Part shown: in pieces, positions 10,446-19,796 of the stretch
Numbering within the stretch: position 1 is the first letter of the stretch
Layout: every line of letters begins with the position of its first letter
Assembly: GCA_946807835.1 (NCBI GenBank)
Contig: OX327690.1
Coordinates: 13,798,501 to 13,862,500, forward strand
Source of the DNA: Ailanthus altissimus
Lineage: Eukaryota > Streptophyta > Magnoliopsida > Sapindales > Simaroubaceae
Length of the DNA stretch: 64,000 nt
Direction: 5' to 3'
The notes under the pieces: model-generated
Told to the model about the DNA's origin: nothing
Database searches by the model: none
Seen by the model: only the letters and a program-made list of their open reading frames with translations
Program-made: the position numbers and the translations under genes

Positions 10446-13194
10446 TGTAGTAACCAGTATCCATAACCGGTAAGAATATGTATATTTATATATATAAATA
10501 TACGTATTTTATTTGTATGTGGGTGATCCTTGATTTATATATTGTTATTAGTAGTGTTTTTATAGGTTAAGGATATACTATTAGTATTGGGTTTATTTGC
10601 AAGACTTTGAAATTATTTTAGGGACCAAATTGTTATACTTTGAAAGTTTTGGGGGTGAATTCGTAAATACCAAAAATTAACCACTTAGTATAAAAATACA
10701 CTTTTAAAAACCCTAATTCTCTCATTTTGGTCGAGCTACCCATTTTTAGAGAGAGAAGAGAGAAATAAAGGAGAGAGAAAGAGAAGAAGAAGAAGAAAAA
10801 GAAGAAGAAAATGAGAATTTTGGATCTTTAGAGGTATATCACAACTAATTATCAATTTATTGGTGTTAATTAAGTTAATTTCTTTAAGTTTTGATTTCTG
10901 GAAATATGTATAATTAAGGATTTGATGTGTATTTCGTTTGATGTTGTGAGAATTGATGATGATCTATAAGATAGTTTGATAAATCATGATGAATTATGGA
11001 ATTTCTGCTGGATAACCTCTTGATCTAGGAATTTTATAAATTGTTGTGATTCGATTATGGTTTTGAATTTTGAGTATATGAAATTAGACATGTTTAGGAT
11101 CATCTGAGACTTTGAATCGACTGAAAATCTCGGAAATTGAATTTGTAGTGAATTTACAAAAATGACCCTGGAATTCTGGAAATTTCCTGTATAAACAGTA
11201 TGATACAGTGGAAAATAATTTTTGACCTGCTGAATGATCTTTAAAAATTATGAATTTGTGGAATATGATAATTTTATATGTCTAATATGATATACTCGGA
11301 ATTGAGAATTTGGATCAATGTGGTTGAAGTGTTATGAATTTCTAAAGTGTATCAGCTCATTGTAGTATTTGATTAACAGATTTTTAAAGTTATGAAATAA
11401 AATAGTTTTAAAATACTTTTGGTAGTTATTTGGAAGCCAAATATTTGTCATGGACTGAGATATGTGTCAAGAGTAATTATGTGGTAGTTTTATAATTTTT
11501 GAGTTAGTATATAATTTTATAAAATTGGGAGATTAAATACTGTTCAGTAAGTATCTTGATCCTGTCAGGTTTGTAATTTGGATTCGATGGTGTGTATGGA
11601 ATGGATTGTGTAGGAATTTTGATATAATATTCATATATAAGAAGTATATATGAGTCAAGAATGATATATTATGATTTCGGAGTAATTAGACATCATTTGA
11701 TGTATTAGAAATTTTTGTTAAGTGTAAGTGGTCAGAATGACAGGTTTTGAGAAACCAAATATTTAGACCAATTTGATGTGATAAATGCATTGTGTATAAT
11801 TTTGTAAGCTATTTAAAGTATTTTGTGTGAATTGTGAGGCTTATGAAAGGATTAATCTCCATTGATAGGTTAAGGAGATTTAAGTCTTGTAGCTGAAAGT
11901 GTTAAGAGGTAAGTATACTAGACTTACTACTGGAATCACAATAAACATAATAATTGTTTTGTATGATTTTGTAAATGGGGTTAAGAATATGTTTATGATA
12001 TGTCAAAGTATATTTTGATATGAAATGTGAATATATGTTTATGAATGTGAGCATTGACATTGAGCATGGACATACATGTGTTTTTGAAAGTGAGCTTTCA
12101 AAATAAGATATGTTTAACAAAGAAAGCTTTTGAAGTGTAATATGTCCATGAGAAATATTTTGTATTTTGAGGGTACTTGAACTCACTGTTAACTTAGTAG
12201 GCATTTTATGTGATTTGTGGAGCCTTTATGTGTGGCCTTTCCTTCGGGATTGGTATATGTTATGTGTTCCGTATGTAGGGAGGATCCTATTGGTACCTAA
12301 AGGAAGTGTGAGTCATCACATTCGTGTGGTGGCGTATTGGTGCATGTGAGAGGACTCACCGATGATCAGGGTGAGGGTTTGGCTTTTACCTTCGGGCATA
12401 AGCATTATATGTGTGTAATTTCAAGACCTCACTTGTACTATTCCTCTCATACGGTATGTCACCTACGAGTGACATTTGGCTCATTATGTGATATGTGATA
12501 TGTAAGTCCTACTAAGTAGTAGTTGAGTGATGGTATTCCTATTATGTGTTTTGAAAGAATGTGTAAGCGCTTACATGATATGTGATTTGATAAGATTATG
12601 ATTTTGATTGATCACAGCATATCATACATATGCATTGTGTACATATATGTATTTGTATTTGATATATGAAAAACTAGTATGCTTACTGAGTTTTATACTT
12701 ATTATAGTTTATGGTGATTTCAGGTAAATAAGGTACATGTGTGCTTAGCGGATTTGGCAAGGCTTCTGCTGTTCCTTGGGTTCCCTAAGTTGCTAGGTTG
12801 TTGTGTGTTTCATTTGGGGACACGTGGGATAGGATATTTGGTTTGTCCCTATTGAATAAATACTTATGTATTATTTCATTGTGTGTGGATTGGATTTGGT
12901 TTAAGTTTTATAAAGTGTGGTTATTGGATGATTTTAAGTAAGAATTTGCAATGGATATATTCTGGGCTCCCGGTAACAAAGTTGCTACTGGTGACGTAGT
13001 AGAGTGTTAATCTCTGAGAAAACTCTGCGTATCTCCGGTTTAATAATTGTCCCAGTCATAATTCAATTGCTATAATTCTGAAAGAAATTGAAATGAAAGT
13101 TGAAAATTTTGTGTAATATTATTTATGAGTGCACATGCAGTGAATGAATGTAAGTGATGTCGTGTGTCGGATCTTTTGGGTCTGGGGCGTGACA
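10446..13194 (+). repeat. 5' LTR (family C) of the LOG-carrying element
   Basis: Begins TGTAGTAACC and ends GGGGCGTGACA, and is the same length as the 3' LTR. A GA-rich tract at 10746-10812 corresponds to the CT-rich tract of the reversed solo copy. Two short ORFs (about 60 and 100 codons, 11902-12349) recur identically in the 3' LTR only because the LTRs are near identical. They show no protein signature. Confidence 0.92.
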
Positions 13195-13202
13195 GTTTTT
13201 AT

Positions 13203-13215
13203 TGGTATCAGAGCT
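13203..13215 (+). other. primer-binding site (initiator tRNA-Met)
   Basis: TTGGTATCAGAGC begins about 8 bases after the LTR end. It is complementary to the 3' end of plant initiator tRNA-Met (TGGTATCAGAGCC), the usual primer for Tekay/Del elements. Confidence 0.88.
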
Positions 13216-13505
13216 AAGATATGATTCTGTAGACTTTTAAGTGTCGAGTCAAGGGAACCGAGCAGATGCCAAATCCTTAGGATTGTATTTGTAGCTTTGT
13301 TGTGTAAAAGTTTGACATATTCCTTAAATTTTGTGTGATTTTGTGAAGATGACACATTATGCAAGAGCTGCTAAGACTGTTGTTGTTGTGGATAATGGTA
13401 CCTTGTGGATCTTAATGTTACCATTTAGATTTTCTTTTAAGTTATGACTAATATGCTTAGTAAGAGTGATGTTGAATATCTTATAATGATAATTTGCATG
13501 TGATA
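13216..13505 (+). other. leader remnant of the retroelement before the cargo
   Basis: Follows the PBS with typical gypsy leader sequence and a short gag-like start at about 13349 that closes quickly. From about 13506 the sequence instead matches the LOG-bearing block of the Athila element at 42622 onward, so the cargo junction lies near 13506. Confidence 0.5.
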
Positions 13506-13579
13506 GAGCAAATTGAGATAATTTCCTCAATGACAAAATGTAGAGAAATAGAGTATTGAAGACATCAATTGAAACAACT

Positions 13580-13585
13580 TTTATT
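13580..13585 (-). terminator. polyadenylation signal AATAAA of the LOG cargo gene
   Basis: AATAAA on the minus strand, about 47 nt beyond the LOG stop codon. The same hexamer sits at the matching place in the decayed copy (42692-42697), so it belonged to the ancestral module. Confidence 0.6.
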
Positions 13586-13631
13586 GAAAAGGAAAACAAC
13601 AACAATAGCAGCAACAAAAATACAGTAGAGG

Positions 13632-14285
13632 CTACGGAGTGAGATTTAAGTCTATTTTGCGCTTCTTTTGACTGTCATGAGTAGACCAATCTAACTGATG
13701 CAATGTTGGATTAGACAGAGGAATAAAAGACTGTAATTGATCAATTAGTTGATCAACAGTTGGAGCTGAAATAAGAATCCGTCGTGCTAGAAGTGGGATG
13801 AATTGTGTTCCCGCTGCATAGTCAAGAAAAGATATCAACCCGTCGTAAAAACCATTAACATTTAACAAACCAATGGGTTTTTGATGGATTTGTAATTGTG
13901 CCCATGAGACAATTTGAAAAATTTCCTCCAAGGTCCCGAAACCTCCTGGTAGAGCTATGAAAGCATCTGCATGCCCAAGCATTTGAGCCATTCGTTCGTG
14001 CATAGATGAGACTTGTAACGCATCCCCAACTGTTTTTCCTACAATATTTTCAATAGCTAGAGGTTTTGGAATGATACCCAAAACGCGACTACCATTATTG
14101 TGTGCTGCTTTTGCTACAGACCCCATTAACCCACGATTACCTCCTCCATATACTAGATGTATATTTCGCTCAGCTAATACCTTACCAAGATTTTCTGCAA
14201 CTTTTGTAAACTCTTCAGTATTCCCAGGGTTGGATCCACAAAAGACACAAATTTTTGTGAATCGACGAGCTGAGGTTTCCTCCAT
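13632..14285 (-). CDS. LOG-like: LOG-type cytokinin riboside 5'-monophosphate phosphoribohydrolase, intronless
   Basis: LOG enzymes release the active cytokinin base plus ribose 5-phosphate from cytokinin nucleotides in one step. The 217-residue product is full length for the family (about 210-220). Visible motifs are VFCGS (13-17), the glycine-rich YGGGNRGLMG (46-55), HERM (96-99), the signature PGGFGTLEE (113-121) and WAQLQIHQKPIGLLNVNGFY (128-147). The Lys that normally follows Arg-98 in the active site is Met-99 here. I chose ATG 14285 because the upstream in-frame codon at 14297 is GTG, and because the decayed homologue starts at the same Met. The context aacaATGG is favourable. The tail QKKRKIDLNLTP (206-217) is basic and then EAR-like. 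Plant LOG genes usually have several introns, and this one has none. It is antisense to the host element. Confidence 0.92.
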   Translation of the reverse strand: MEETSARRFTKICVFCGSNPGNTEEFTKVAENLGKVLAERNIHLVYGGGNRGLMGSVAKAAHNNGSRVLGIIPKPLAIENIVGKTVGDALQVSSMHERMAQMLGHADAFIALPGGFGTLEEIFQIVSWAQLQIHQKPIGLLNVNGFYDGLISFLDYAAGTQFIPLLARRILISAPTVDQLIDQLQSFIPLSNPTLHQLDWSTHDSQKKRKIDLNLTP

Positions 14286-14345
14286 TGTTATGCTCACCCT
14301 AATCTTTGAATATTTTTGAGTTTGTATAAGGATGCAATAATAATG

Positions 14346-14354
14346 TATTTATAG
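14346..14354 (-). promoter_or_regulatory. TATA box of the LOG cargo gene
   Basis: CTATAAATA on the minus strand, about 61-69 bp upstream of the LOG ATG. The decayed LOG copy has CTATAAATATA at the corresponding place (43487-43497), and the intervening leader (tttgagtt...gatgca) is shared. The spacing fits a plant core promoter with a short 5' UTR. Confidence 0.65.
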
Positions 14355-14360
14355 AGAAAC

Positions 14361-14885
14361 AAATTGATAATAGTTGTGGAGCATATGTGTAAGTATGTTC
14401 AAGTATATATTTTTCTCGATTCTTGTGAGGTAAAAAAAAAAAAAAAAAAAGAGAATGAGTTTTACTTTATCATTTTATAAGGGACAATAGGTCGCAAAAT
14501 CTTGAATAAATATATGTTGATATGTAAGTGTAATAAAATTGTGTCGGAAGCGTGATGAGTTAGGTAAGATGATTAAGAAAAGTCAATAAATGCCTATTTT
14601 ATGGATTTAGGGACTTTGCCGTTTTGGCACTAATGGCCGACAATGCATATATGACTTGAAGACTTTTAAAAGCTACCAACTAGACTTTGGACATGAGGCC
14701 AAATTAACTTTATTAATTACAAAGATTTTGTGGTCTTAACATTAATTTTTGGCCGATAGATTAAAAGCAGATATGAAGAAAGATAAAGCACACTTGACAT
14801 AAAGATAAAGCAGTAATCAGTCTCTCTTTGATGTGATAGAGCAACACGGATCTAGTTTCTGTGAAAATAGAAACAACAATGTAGG
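14361..14885. other. intergenic spacer between the two cargo genes
   Basis: Contains a run of about 20 A at 14433-14452 on the plus strand and otherwise AT-rich sequence without ORFs. A possible AATAAA for the upstream cargo ORF lies on the minus strand near 14710-14715. Homology with the Athila copy ends near 14360. Confidence 0.4.
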
Positions 14886-16079
14886 TCAAAATGAGTCTCC
14901 TTGGTCGCTTTCATCTGTGTCGTATCCGTGAGAGAGGAACTTATGGAGTTGTTGTTCCCATACATTGAATGAGGGCTCTGGCGGAGTGGAATGTGGGTCT
15001 ACCATATCTTGATCTTCTCCAGGTGAGCTGGTCTGGATGAGGGATGTGCTGGCTTCCTCTTGGATTTGGGTGTCGGTTGGATAAGGTTGGGAGTCTTGAA
15101 AGAGGGATAAGTCAAGATTGGGTTGGTGTTGGTCAAGTTCTGTCGGGACAACTGGCTGAGATTGAGTAGGTTCTGTCGGGACAACTGGCTGAGATTGGGT
15201 AGGTTCTGTCGGGACAGTTAGCTGAGGCCATTGGTGAAGGTTATCCATTGCTTGTCTGTATCTGGCATAATAAGTCATATTTGGGATATGGTGATGATGA
15301 GTAGAGTAATCTGTATTTCTGAGATGTGAAAGATGATATTTTTGTCTTTGTTGGAATTTGAGTATATTGGCAAAATTCAGGTCTTCTGTAAAGTCAGCTT
15401 CAACTTGTTCCCAAGGTGCAGCATCTTCTGGGGAGATCCAAACAGACGGAGGAATTATTTGATTTTCCTGAGCAAGAATTCTTTCAAGTTCTCTCTTTTG
15501 CTGAATTACTTCTTCAGGCCAGAGCTTAATTGATCCCTTTAGTGAAAGGGTAAATGTGAAGTAATCCTTAACAGTGGGGTAATAATGAATCTCGTGATCT
15601 GAAATAATCATACCCTTCCGTTGGAGAAGTAAGACTGACCAAAGATGTTGTCTGGGGACTGCAGCATTTGTGTTGTTTGCAATCATGTATTGAAATTTAG
15701 TTATCCACCATGTCTTTGGGTAAAACCATTGGAGAAAAATCAGGGCTGGATGATCTTCATCACATTTTTCTAATTTTTGGAGGGTTCTAAGTAATGGGAA
15801 TTCCATGGCGATTGTATACAGATCCAACAGGTACCATAACAAGTAAAGGACAGGTTTGGACCATTGGGAAAATGGGAAAAAAGAGTGCAGGTGAAAGAAA
15901 GGGTATTCTAAGTTGAACAAAGGGCCACCAAGAACTGTGAGGCCGTGTTCTTGGACTGCTAAGATGGCGTAGTGTCTGATGAATTCTTTGGCACGGGAAT
16001 GGAGTGTTCTGGTTTTGATTAGGTCTGGAAATTGTGGTGGAAAAAAAGGAACATGAGGAGTTATGATAATAGGATTCAT
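14886..16079 (-). CDS. intact 397-residue cargo ORF of unknown function
   Basis: I do not recognise this protein. It starts at ATG 16079 and is uninterrupted to 14886. Residues 1-290 look globular, rich in aromatic residues and Trp (FLQWFYPKTWW near 115-125, LWSVLLLQRKGMIIS near 146-160, a histidine run at 261-264). Residues 289-320 contain two exact copies of an 11-residue unit PTEPTQSQPVV and a degenerate third. The rest (320-397) is Pro/Gln/Ser-rich and acidic, ending near DTDESDQGDSF. No zinc knuckle, protease, RT or integrase motif is seen. It shares strand and promoter layout with the LOG gene. It could be a gag-like or extra retroelement protein, a pararetrovirus-derived ORF, or a captured plant gene. 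A 1.2-kb open frame in AT-rich DNA, with strand-specific promoter signals, makes chance unlikely. Confidence 0.7.
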   Translation of the reverse strand: MNPIIITPHVPFFPPQFPDLIKTRTLHSRAKEFIRHYAILAVQEHGLTVLGGPLFNLEYPFFHLHSFFPFSQWSKPVLYLLWYLLDLYTIAMEFPLLRTLQKLEKCDEDHPALIFLQWFYPKTWWITKFQYMIANNTNAAVPRQHLWSVLLLQRKGMIISDHEIHYYPTVKDYFTFTLSLKGSIKLWPEEVIQQKRELERILAQENQIIPPSVWISPEDAAPWEQVEADFTEDLNFANILKFQQRQKYHLSHLRNTDYSTHHHHIPNMTYYARYRQAMDNLHQWPQLTVPTEPTQSQPVVPTEPTQSQPVVPTELDQHQPNLDLSLFQDSQPYPTDTQIQEEASTSLIQTSSPGEDQDMVDPHSTPPEPSFNVWEQQLHKFLSHGYDTDESDQGDSF

Positions 16080-16140
16080 TATGAAGATGGTAAGAAGGTT
16101 GGTTTTATTTATTGCTAGAAAAGTGATTATGAGGTTTAGG

Positions 16141-16150
16141 CTATTTATAG
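16141..16150 (-). promoter_or_regulatory. TATA box of the 397-codon cargo ORF
   Basis: CTATAAATAG on the minus strand, 62-71 bp upstream of the ATG at 16079, almost the same spacing as for the LOG gene. Confidence 0.65.
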
Positions 16151-16194
16151 AGTTTTATGAAAGAAAATCAATAATCGTTTTGTCCTTTCCTTTT

Positions 16195-16207
16195 ACGTGG
16201 ATGACGT
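16195..16207 (-). promoter_or_regulatory. paired ACGT cores upstream of the TATA box
   Basis: Two ACGT cores (16195-16198 and 16204-16207) are separated by five bases, about 45-55 bp upstream of the TATA box. ACGT cores are bZIP binding sites, and paired cores occur in stress- and salicylate-responsive plant promoters. Function here is inferred only from sequence and position. Confidence 0.4.
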
Positions 16208-17028
16208 TAAAGGAATAGTTAAAAGAATCATATTTGCCATCGCAGTAATTGTGCTAGTGGAATCTTTTCTATTTGAAATCGAGCATATTAGAAAAAGCAG
16301 ACATATCAGTCTCAATGAGAAAATGATGTCCAATAAGGTGGACTATTTTTTTTAAAGATTTAGAGTAAGAGATATAATGTTGAGATCTATAGTTTGAGAA
16401 TCAATTGAACTAAAGGTTTTTATTTTATTTTATTGAAGTTGATTTTTGATCATTTAAGATAATGCCTTCAATATTCTGATTTGAATGACAACTTAGTTGC
16501 GTAGAAATGCTACATTTTTTTAGAATGATATCAAAGAAGTGAATGATATTATGACGTATGAGTATATGTTGAAAGGATTAAAATTTTCAGAAGAGTTAAA
16601 AATTTTATTTAAGAGATTAGTATGAGTATTCTACATCTATGTTATTCTTTAATGAATAAAAGGTGAAGTGTATAGATGCCTATTAAATATTGAACGAATG
16701 GGGAAAAAAAAAAAGAATAAAAATATGTGTGTATAATTTTATAAGTCCATAATGTGTGTCATATGTTTATTTTATGGATATATGTTTCGTACTCCTCTCG
16801 TATACTCAGCTATGAGCCAACTTAGAGATAATCTAACATATGAATGAGTATTTATTAGGATTTTGGACCACAGTGAGCAAATCCTATATACAAGGAAGAT
16901 TGCTTTGTAAATGTTTTATGAATAAACTATACAGTTGAAAAGGAAAATTGAGAATGAGAAGAAGAAATGAGATCTAAGTATCCTCATCTATGTGCTTAAG
17001 TTATGAATTTCGAGGACGAAATTCTTAT
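16208..17028. other. 3' internal region of the LOG-carrying element, no gene
   Basis: AT-rich sequence without a supported ORF. It ends in cgaggacgaaattc, the phrase that commonly precedes the polypurine tract in Tekay/Del elements. Short plus-strand stretches could be decayed pol, but no motif is convincing. Confidence 0.4.
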
Positions 17029-17041
17029 AAGGAGGGGAGAA
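17029..17041 (+). other. polypurine tract
   Basis: The purine run aaggaggggagaa lies directly before the 3' LTR start TGTAGTAACC at 17043. This is the expected plus-strand primer site. Confidence 0.85.
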
Positions 17042-17042
17042 T

Positions 17043-19791
17043 TGTAGTAACCAGTATCCATAACCGGTAAGAATATGTATATTTATATATATAAATATAC
17101 GTATTTTATTTGTATGTGGGTGATCCTTGATTTATATATTGTTATTAGTAGTGTTTTTATAGGTTAAGGATATACTATTAGTATTGGGTTTATTTGCAAG
17201 ACTTTGAAATTATTTTAGGGACCAAATTGTTATACTTTGAAAGTTTTGGGGGTGAATTCGTAAATACCAAAAATTAACCACTTAGTATAAAAATACACTT
17301 TTAAAAACCCTAATTCTCTCATTTTGGTCGAGCTACCCATTTTTAGAGAGAGAAGAGAGAAATAAAGGAGAGAGAAAGAGAAGAAGAAGAAGAAAAAGAA
17401 GAAGAAAATGAGAATTTTGGATCTTTAGAGGTATATCACAACTAATTATCAATTTATTGGTGTTAATTAAGTTAATTTCTTTAAGTTTTGATTTCTGGAA
17501 ATATGTATAATTAAGGATTTGATGTGTATTTCGTTTGATGTTGTGAGAATTGATGATGATCTATAAGATAGTTTGATAAATCATGATGAATTATGGAATT
17601 TCTGCTGGATAACCTCTTGATCTAGGAATTTTATAAATTGTTGTGATTCGATTATGGTTTTGAATTTTGAGTATATGAAATTAGACATGTTTAGGATCAT
17701 CTGAGACTTTGAATCGACTGAAAATCTCGGAAATTGAATTTGTAGTGAATTTACAAAAATGACCCTGGAATTCTGGAAATTTCCTGTATAAACAGTATGA
17801 TACAGTGGAAAATAATTTTTGACCTGCTGAATGATCTTTAAAAATTATGAATTTGTGGAATATGATAATTTTATATGTCTAATATGATATACTCGGAATT
17901 GAGAATTTGGATCAATGTGGTTGAAGTGTTATGAATTTCTAAAGTGTATCAGCTCATTGTAGTATTTGATTAACAGATTTTTAAAGTTATGAAATAAAAT
18001 AGTTTTAAAATACTTTTGGTAGTTATTTGGAAGCCAAATATTTGTCATGGACTGAGATATGTGTCAAGAGTAATTATGTGGTAGTTTTATAATTTTTGAG
18101 TTAGTATATAATTTTATAAAATTGGGAGATTAAATACTGTTCAGTAAGTATCTTGATCCTGTCAGGTTTGTAATTTGGATTCGATGGTGTGTATGGAATG
18201 GATTGTGTAGGAATTTTGATATAATATTCATATATAAGAAGTATATATGAGTCAAGAATGATATATTATGATTTCGGAGTAATTAGACATCATTTGATGT
18301 ATTAGAAATTTTTGTTAAGTGTAAGTGGTCAGAATGACAGGTTTTGAGAAACCAAATATTTAGACCAATTTGATGTGATAAATGCATTGTGTATAATTTT
18401 GTAAGCTATTTAAAGTATTTTGTGTGAATTGTGAGGCTTATGAAAGGATTAATCTCCATTGATAGGTTAAGGAGATTTAAGTCTTGTAGCTGAAAGTGTT
18501 AAGAGGTAAGTATACTAGACTTACTACTGGAATCACAATAAACATAATAATTGTTTTGTATGATTTTGTAAATGGGGTTAAGAATATGTTTATGATATGT
18601 CAAAGTATATTTTGATATGAAATGTGAATATATGTTTATGAATGTGAGCATTGACATTGAGCATGGACATACATGTGTTTTTGAAAGTGAGCTTTCAAAA
18701 TAAGATATGTTTAACAAAGAAAGCTTTTGAAGTGTAATATGTCCATGAGAAATATTTTGTATTTTGAGGGTACTTGAACTCACTGTTAACTTAGTAGGCA
18801 TTTTATGTGATTTGTGGAGCCTTTATGTGTGGCCTTTCCTTCGGGATTGGTATATGTTATGTGTTCCGTATGTAGGGAGGATCCTATTGGTACCTAAAGG
18901 AAGTGTGAGTCATCACATTCGTGTGGTGGCGTATTGGTGCATGTGAGAGGACTCACCGATGATCAGGGTGAGGGTTTGGCTTTTACCTTCGGGCATAAGC
19001 ATTATATGTGTGTAATTTCAAGACCTCACTTGTACTATTCCTCTCATACGGTATGTCACCTACGAGTGACATTTGGCTCATTATGTGATATGTGATATGT
19101 AAGTCCTACTAAGTAGTAGTTGAGTGATGGTATTCCTATTATGTGTTTTGAAAGAATGTGTAAGCGCTTACATGATATGTGATTTGATAAGATTATGATT
19201 TTGATTGATCACAGCATATCATACATATGCATTGTGTACATATATGTATTTGTATTTGATATATGAAAAACTAGTATGCTTACTGAGTTTTATACTCATT
19301 ATAGTTTATGGTGATTTCAGGTAAATAAGGTACATGTGTGCTTAGCGGATTTGGCAAGGCTTCTGCTGTTCCTTGGGTTCCCTAAGTTGCTAGGTTGTTG
19401 TGTGTTTCATTTGGGGACACGTGGGATAGGATATTTGGTTTGTCCCTATTGAATAAATACTTATGTATTATTTCATTGTGTGTGGATTGGATTTGGTTTA
19501 AGTTTTATAAAGTGTGGTTATTGGATGATTTTAAGTAAGAATTTGCAATGGATATATTCTGGGCTCCCGGTAACAAAGTTGCTACTGGTGACGTAGTAGA
19601 GTGTTAATCTCTGAGAAAACTCTGCGTATCTCCGGTTTAATAATTGTCCCAGTCATAATTCAATTGCTATAATTCTGAAAGAAATTGAAATGAAAGTTGA
19701 AAATTTTGTGTAATATTATTTATGAGTGCACATGCAGTGAATGAATGTAAGTGATGTCGTGTGTCGGATCTTTTGGGTCTGGGGCGTGACA
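17043..19791 (+). repeat. 3' LTR (family C) of the LOG-carrying element
   Basis: 2749 bp, the same length as the 5' LTR, and identical wherever I compared them except c at 19297 (t at 12700). Followed by the ccctt target duplication. Confidence 0.92.
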
Positions 19792-19796
19792 CCCTT

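Larger units (their letters stand above)
10446..19791 (+). mobile_element. young non-autonomous LTR retrotransposon carrying LOG and a second ORF
   Basis: Two 2749-bp LTRs (10446-13194 and 17043-19791) bound an internal region of 3848 bp. Perfect ccctt duplications flank it at 10441-10445 and 19792-19796. A primer-binding site follows the 5' LTR and a polypurine tract precedes the 3' LTR. Both have the form found in Tekay/Del chromoviruses (PBS ggtatcagagc; cgaggacgaaattct before the PPT). No gag, protease, RT or integrase is present, so it must borrow them. The internal region holds two intact ORFs, both antisense to the element. Reading by eye I found one LTR difference (t at 12700, c at 19297), pointing to a very recent insertion. 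Confidence 0.93.

Noticed and set aside
11902..12349. Overlapping short ORFs (about 100 and 60 codons) repeated at 18499-18946 and partly at 1185-1536
   Set aside because: They repeat because they lie in LTR copies. The older solo LTR breaks the longer one, and neither shows a protein signature.
13119..13617. Minus-strand ORFs of 81 and 86 codons downstream of LOG
   Set aside because: They overlap the LTR end, PBS and leader and show no recognisable domain or promoter.
14286..14297. A four-codon extension of the LOG ORF starting at 14297
   Set aside because: The codon there is GTG, not ATG. The decayed homologue and the start context support the ATG at 14285.
14433..14452. A-run as the poly(A) tail of a retro-copied mRNA
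   Set aside because: It lies upstream of LOG and on the strand opposite to both cargo genes, so it cannot be the tail of either transcript.
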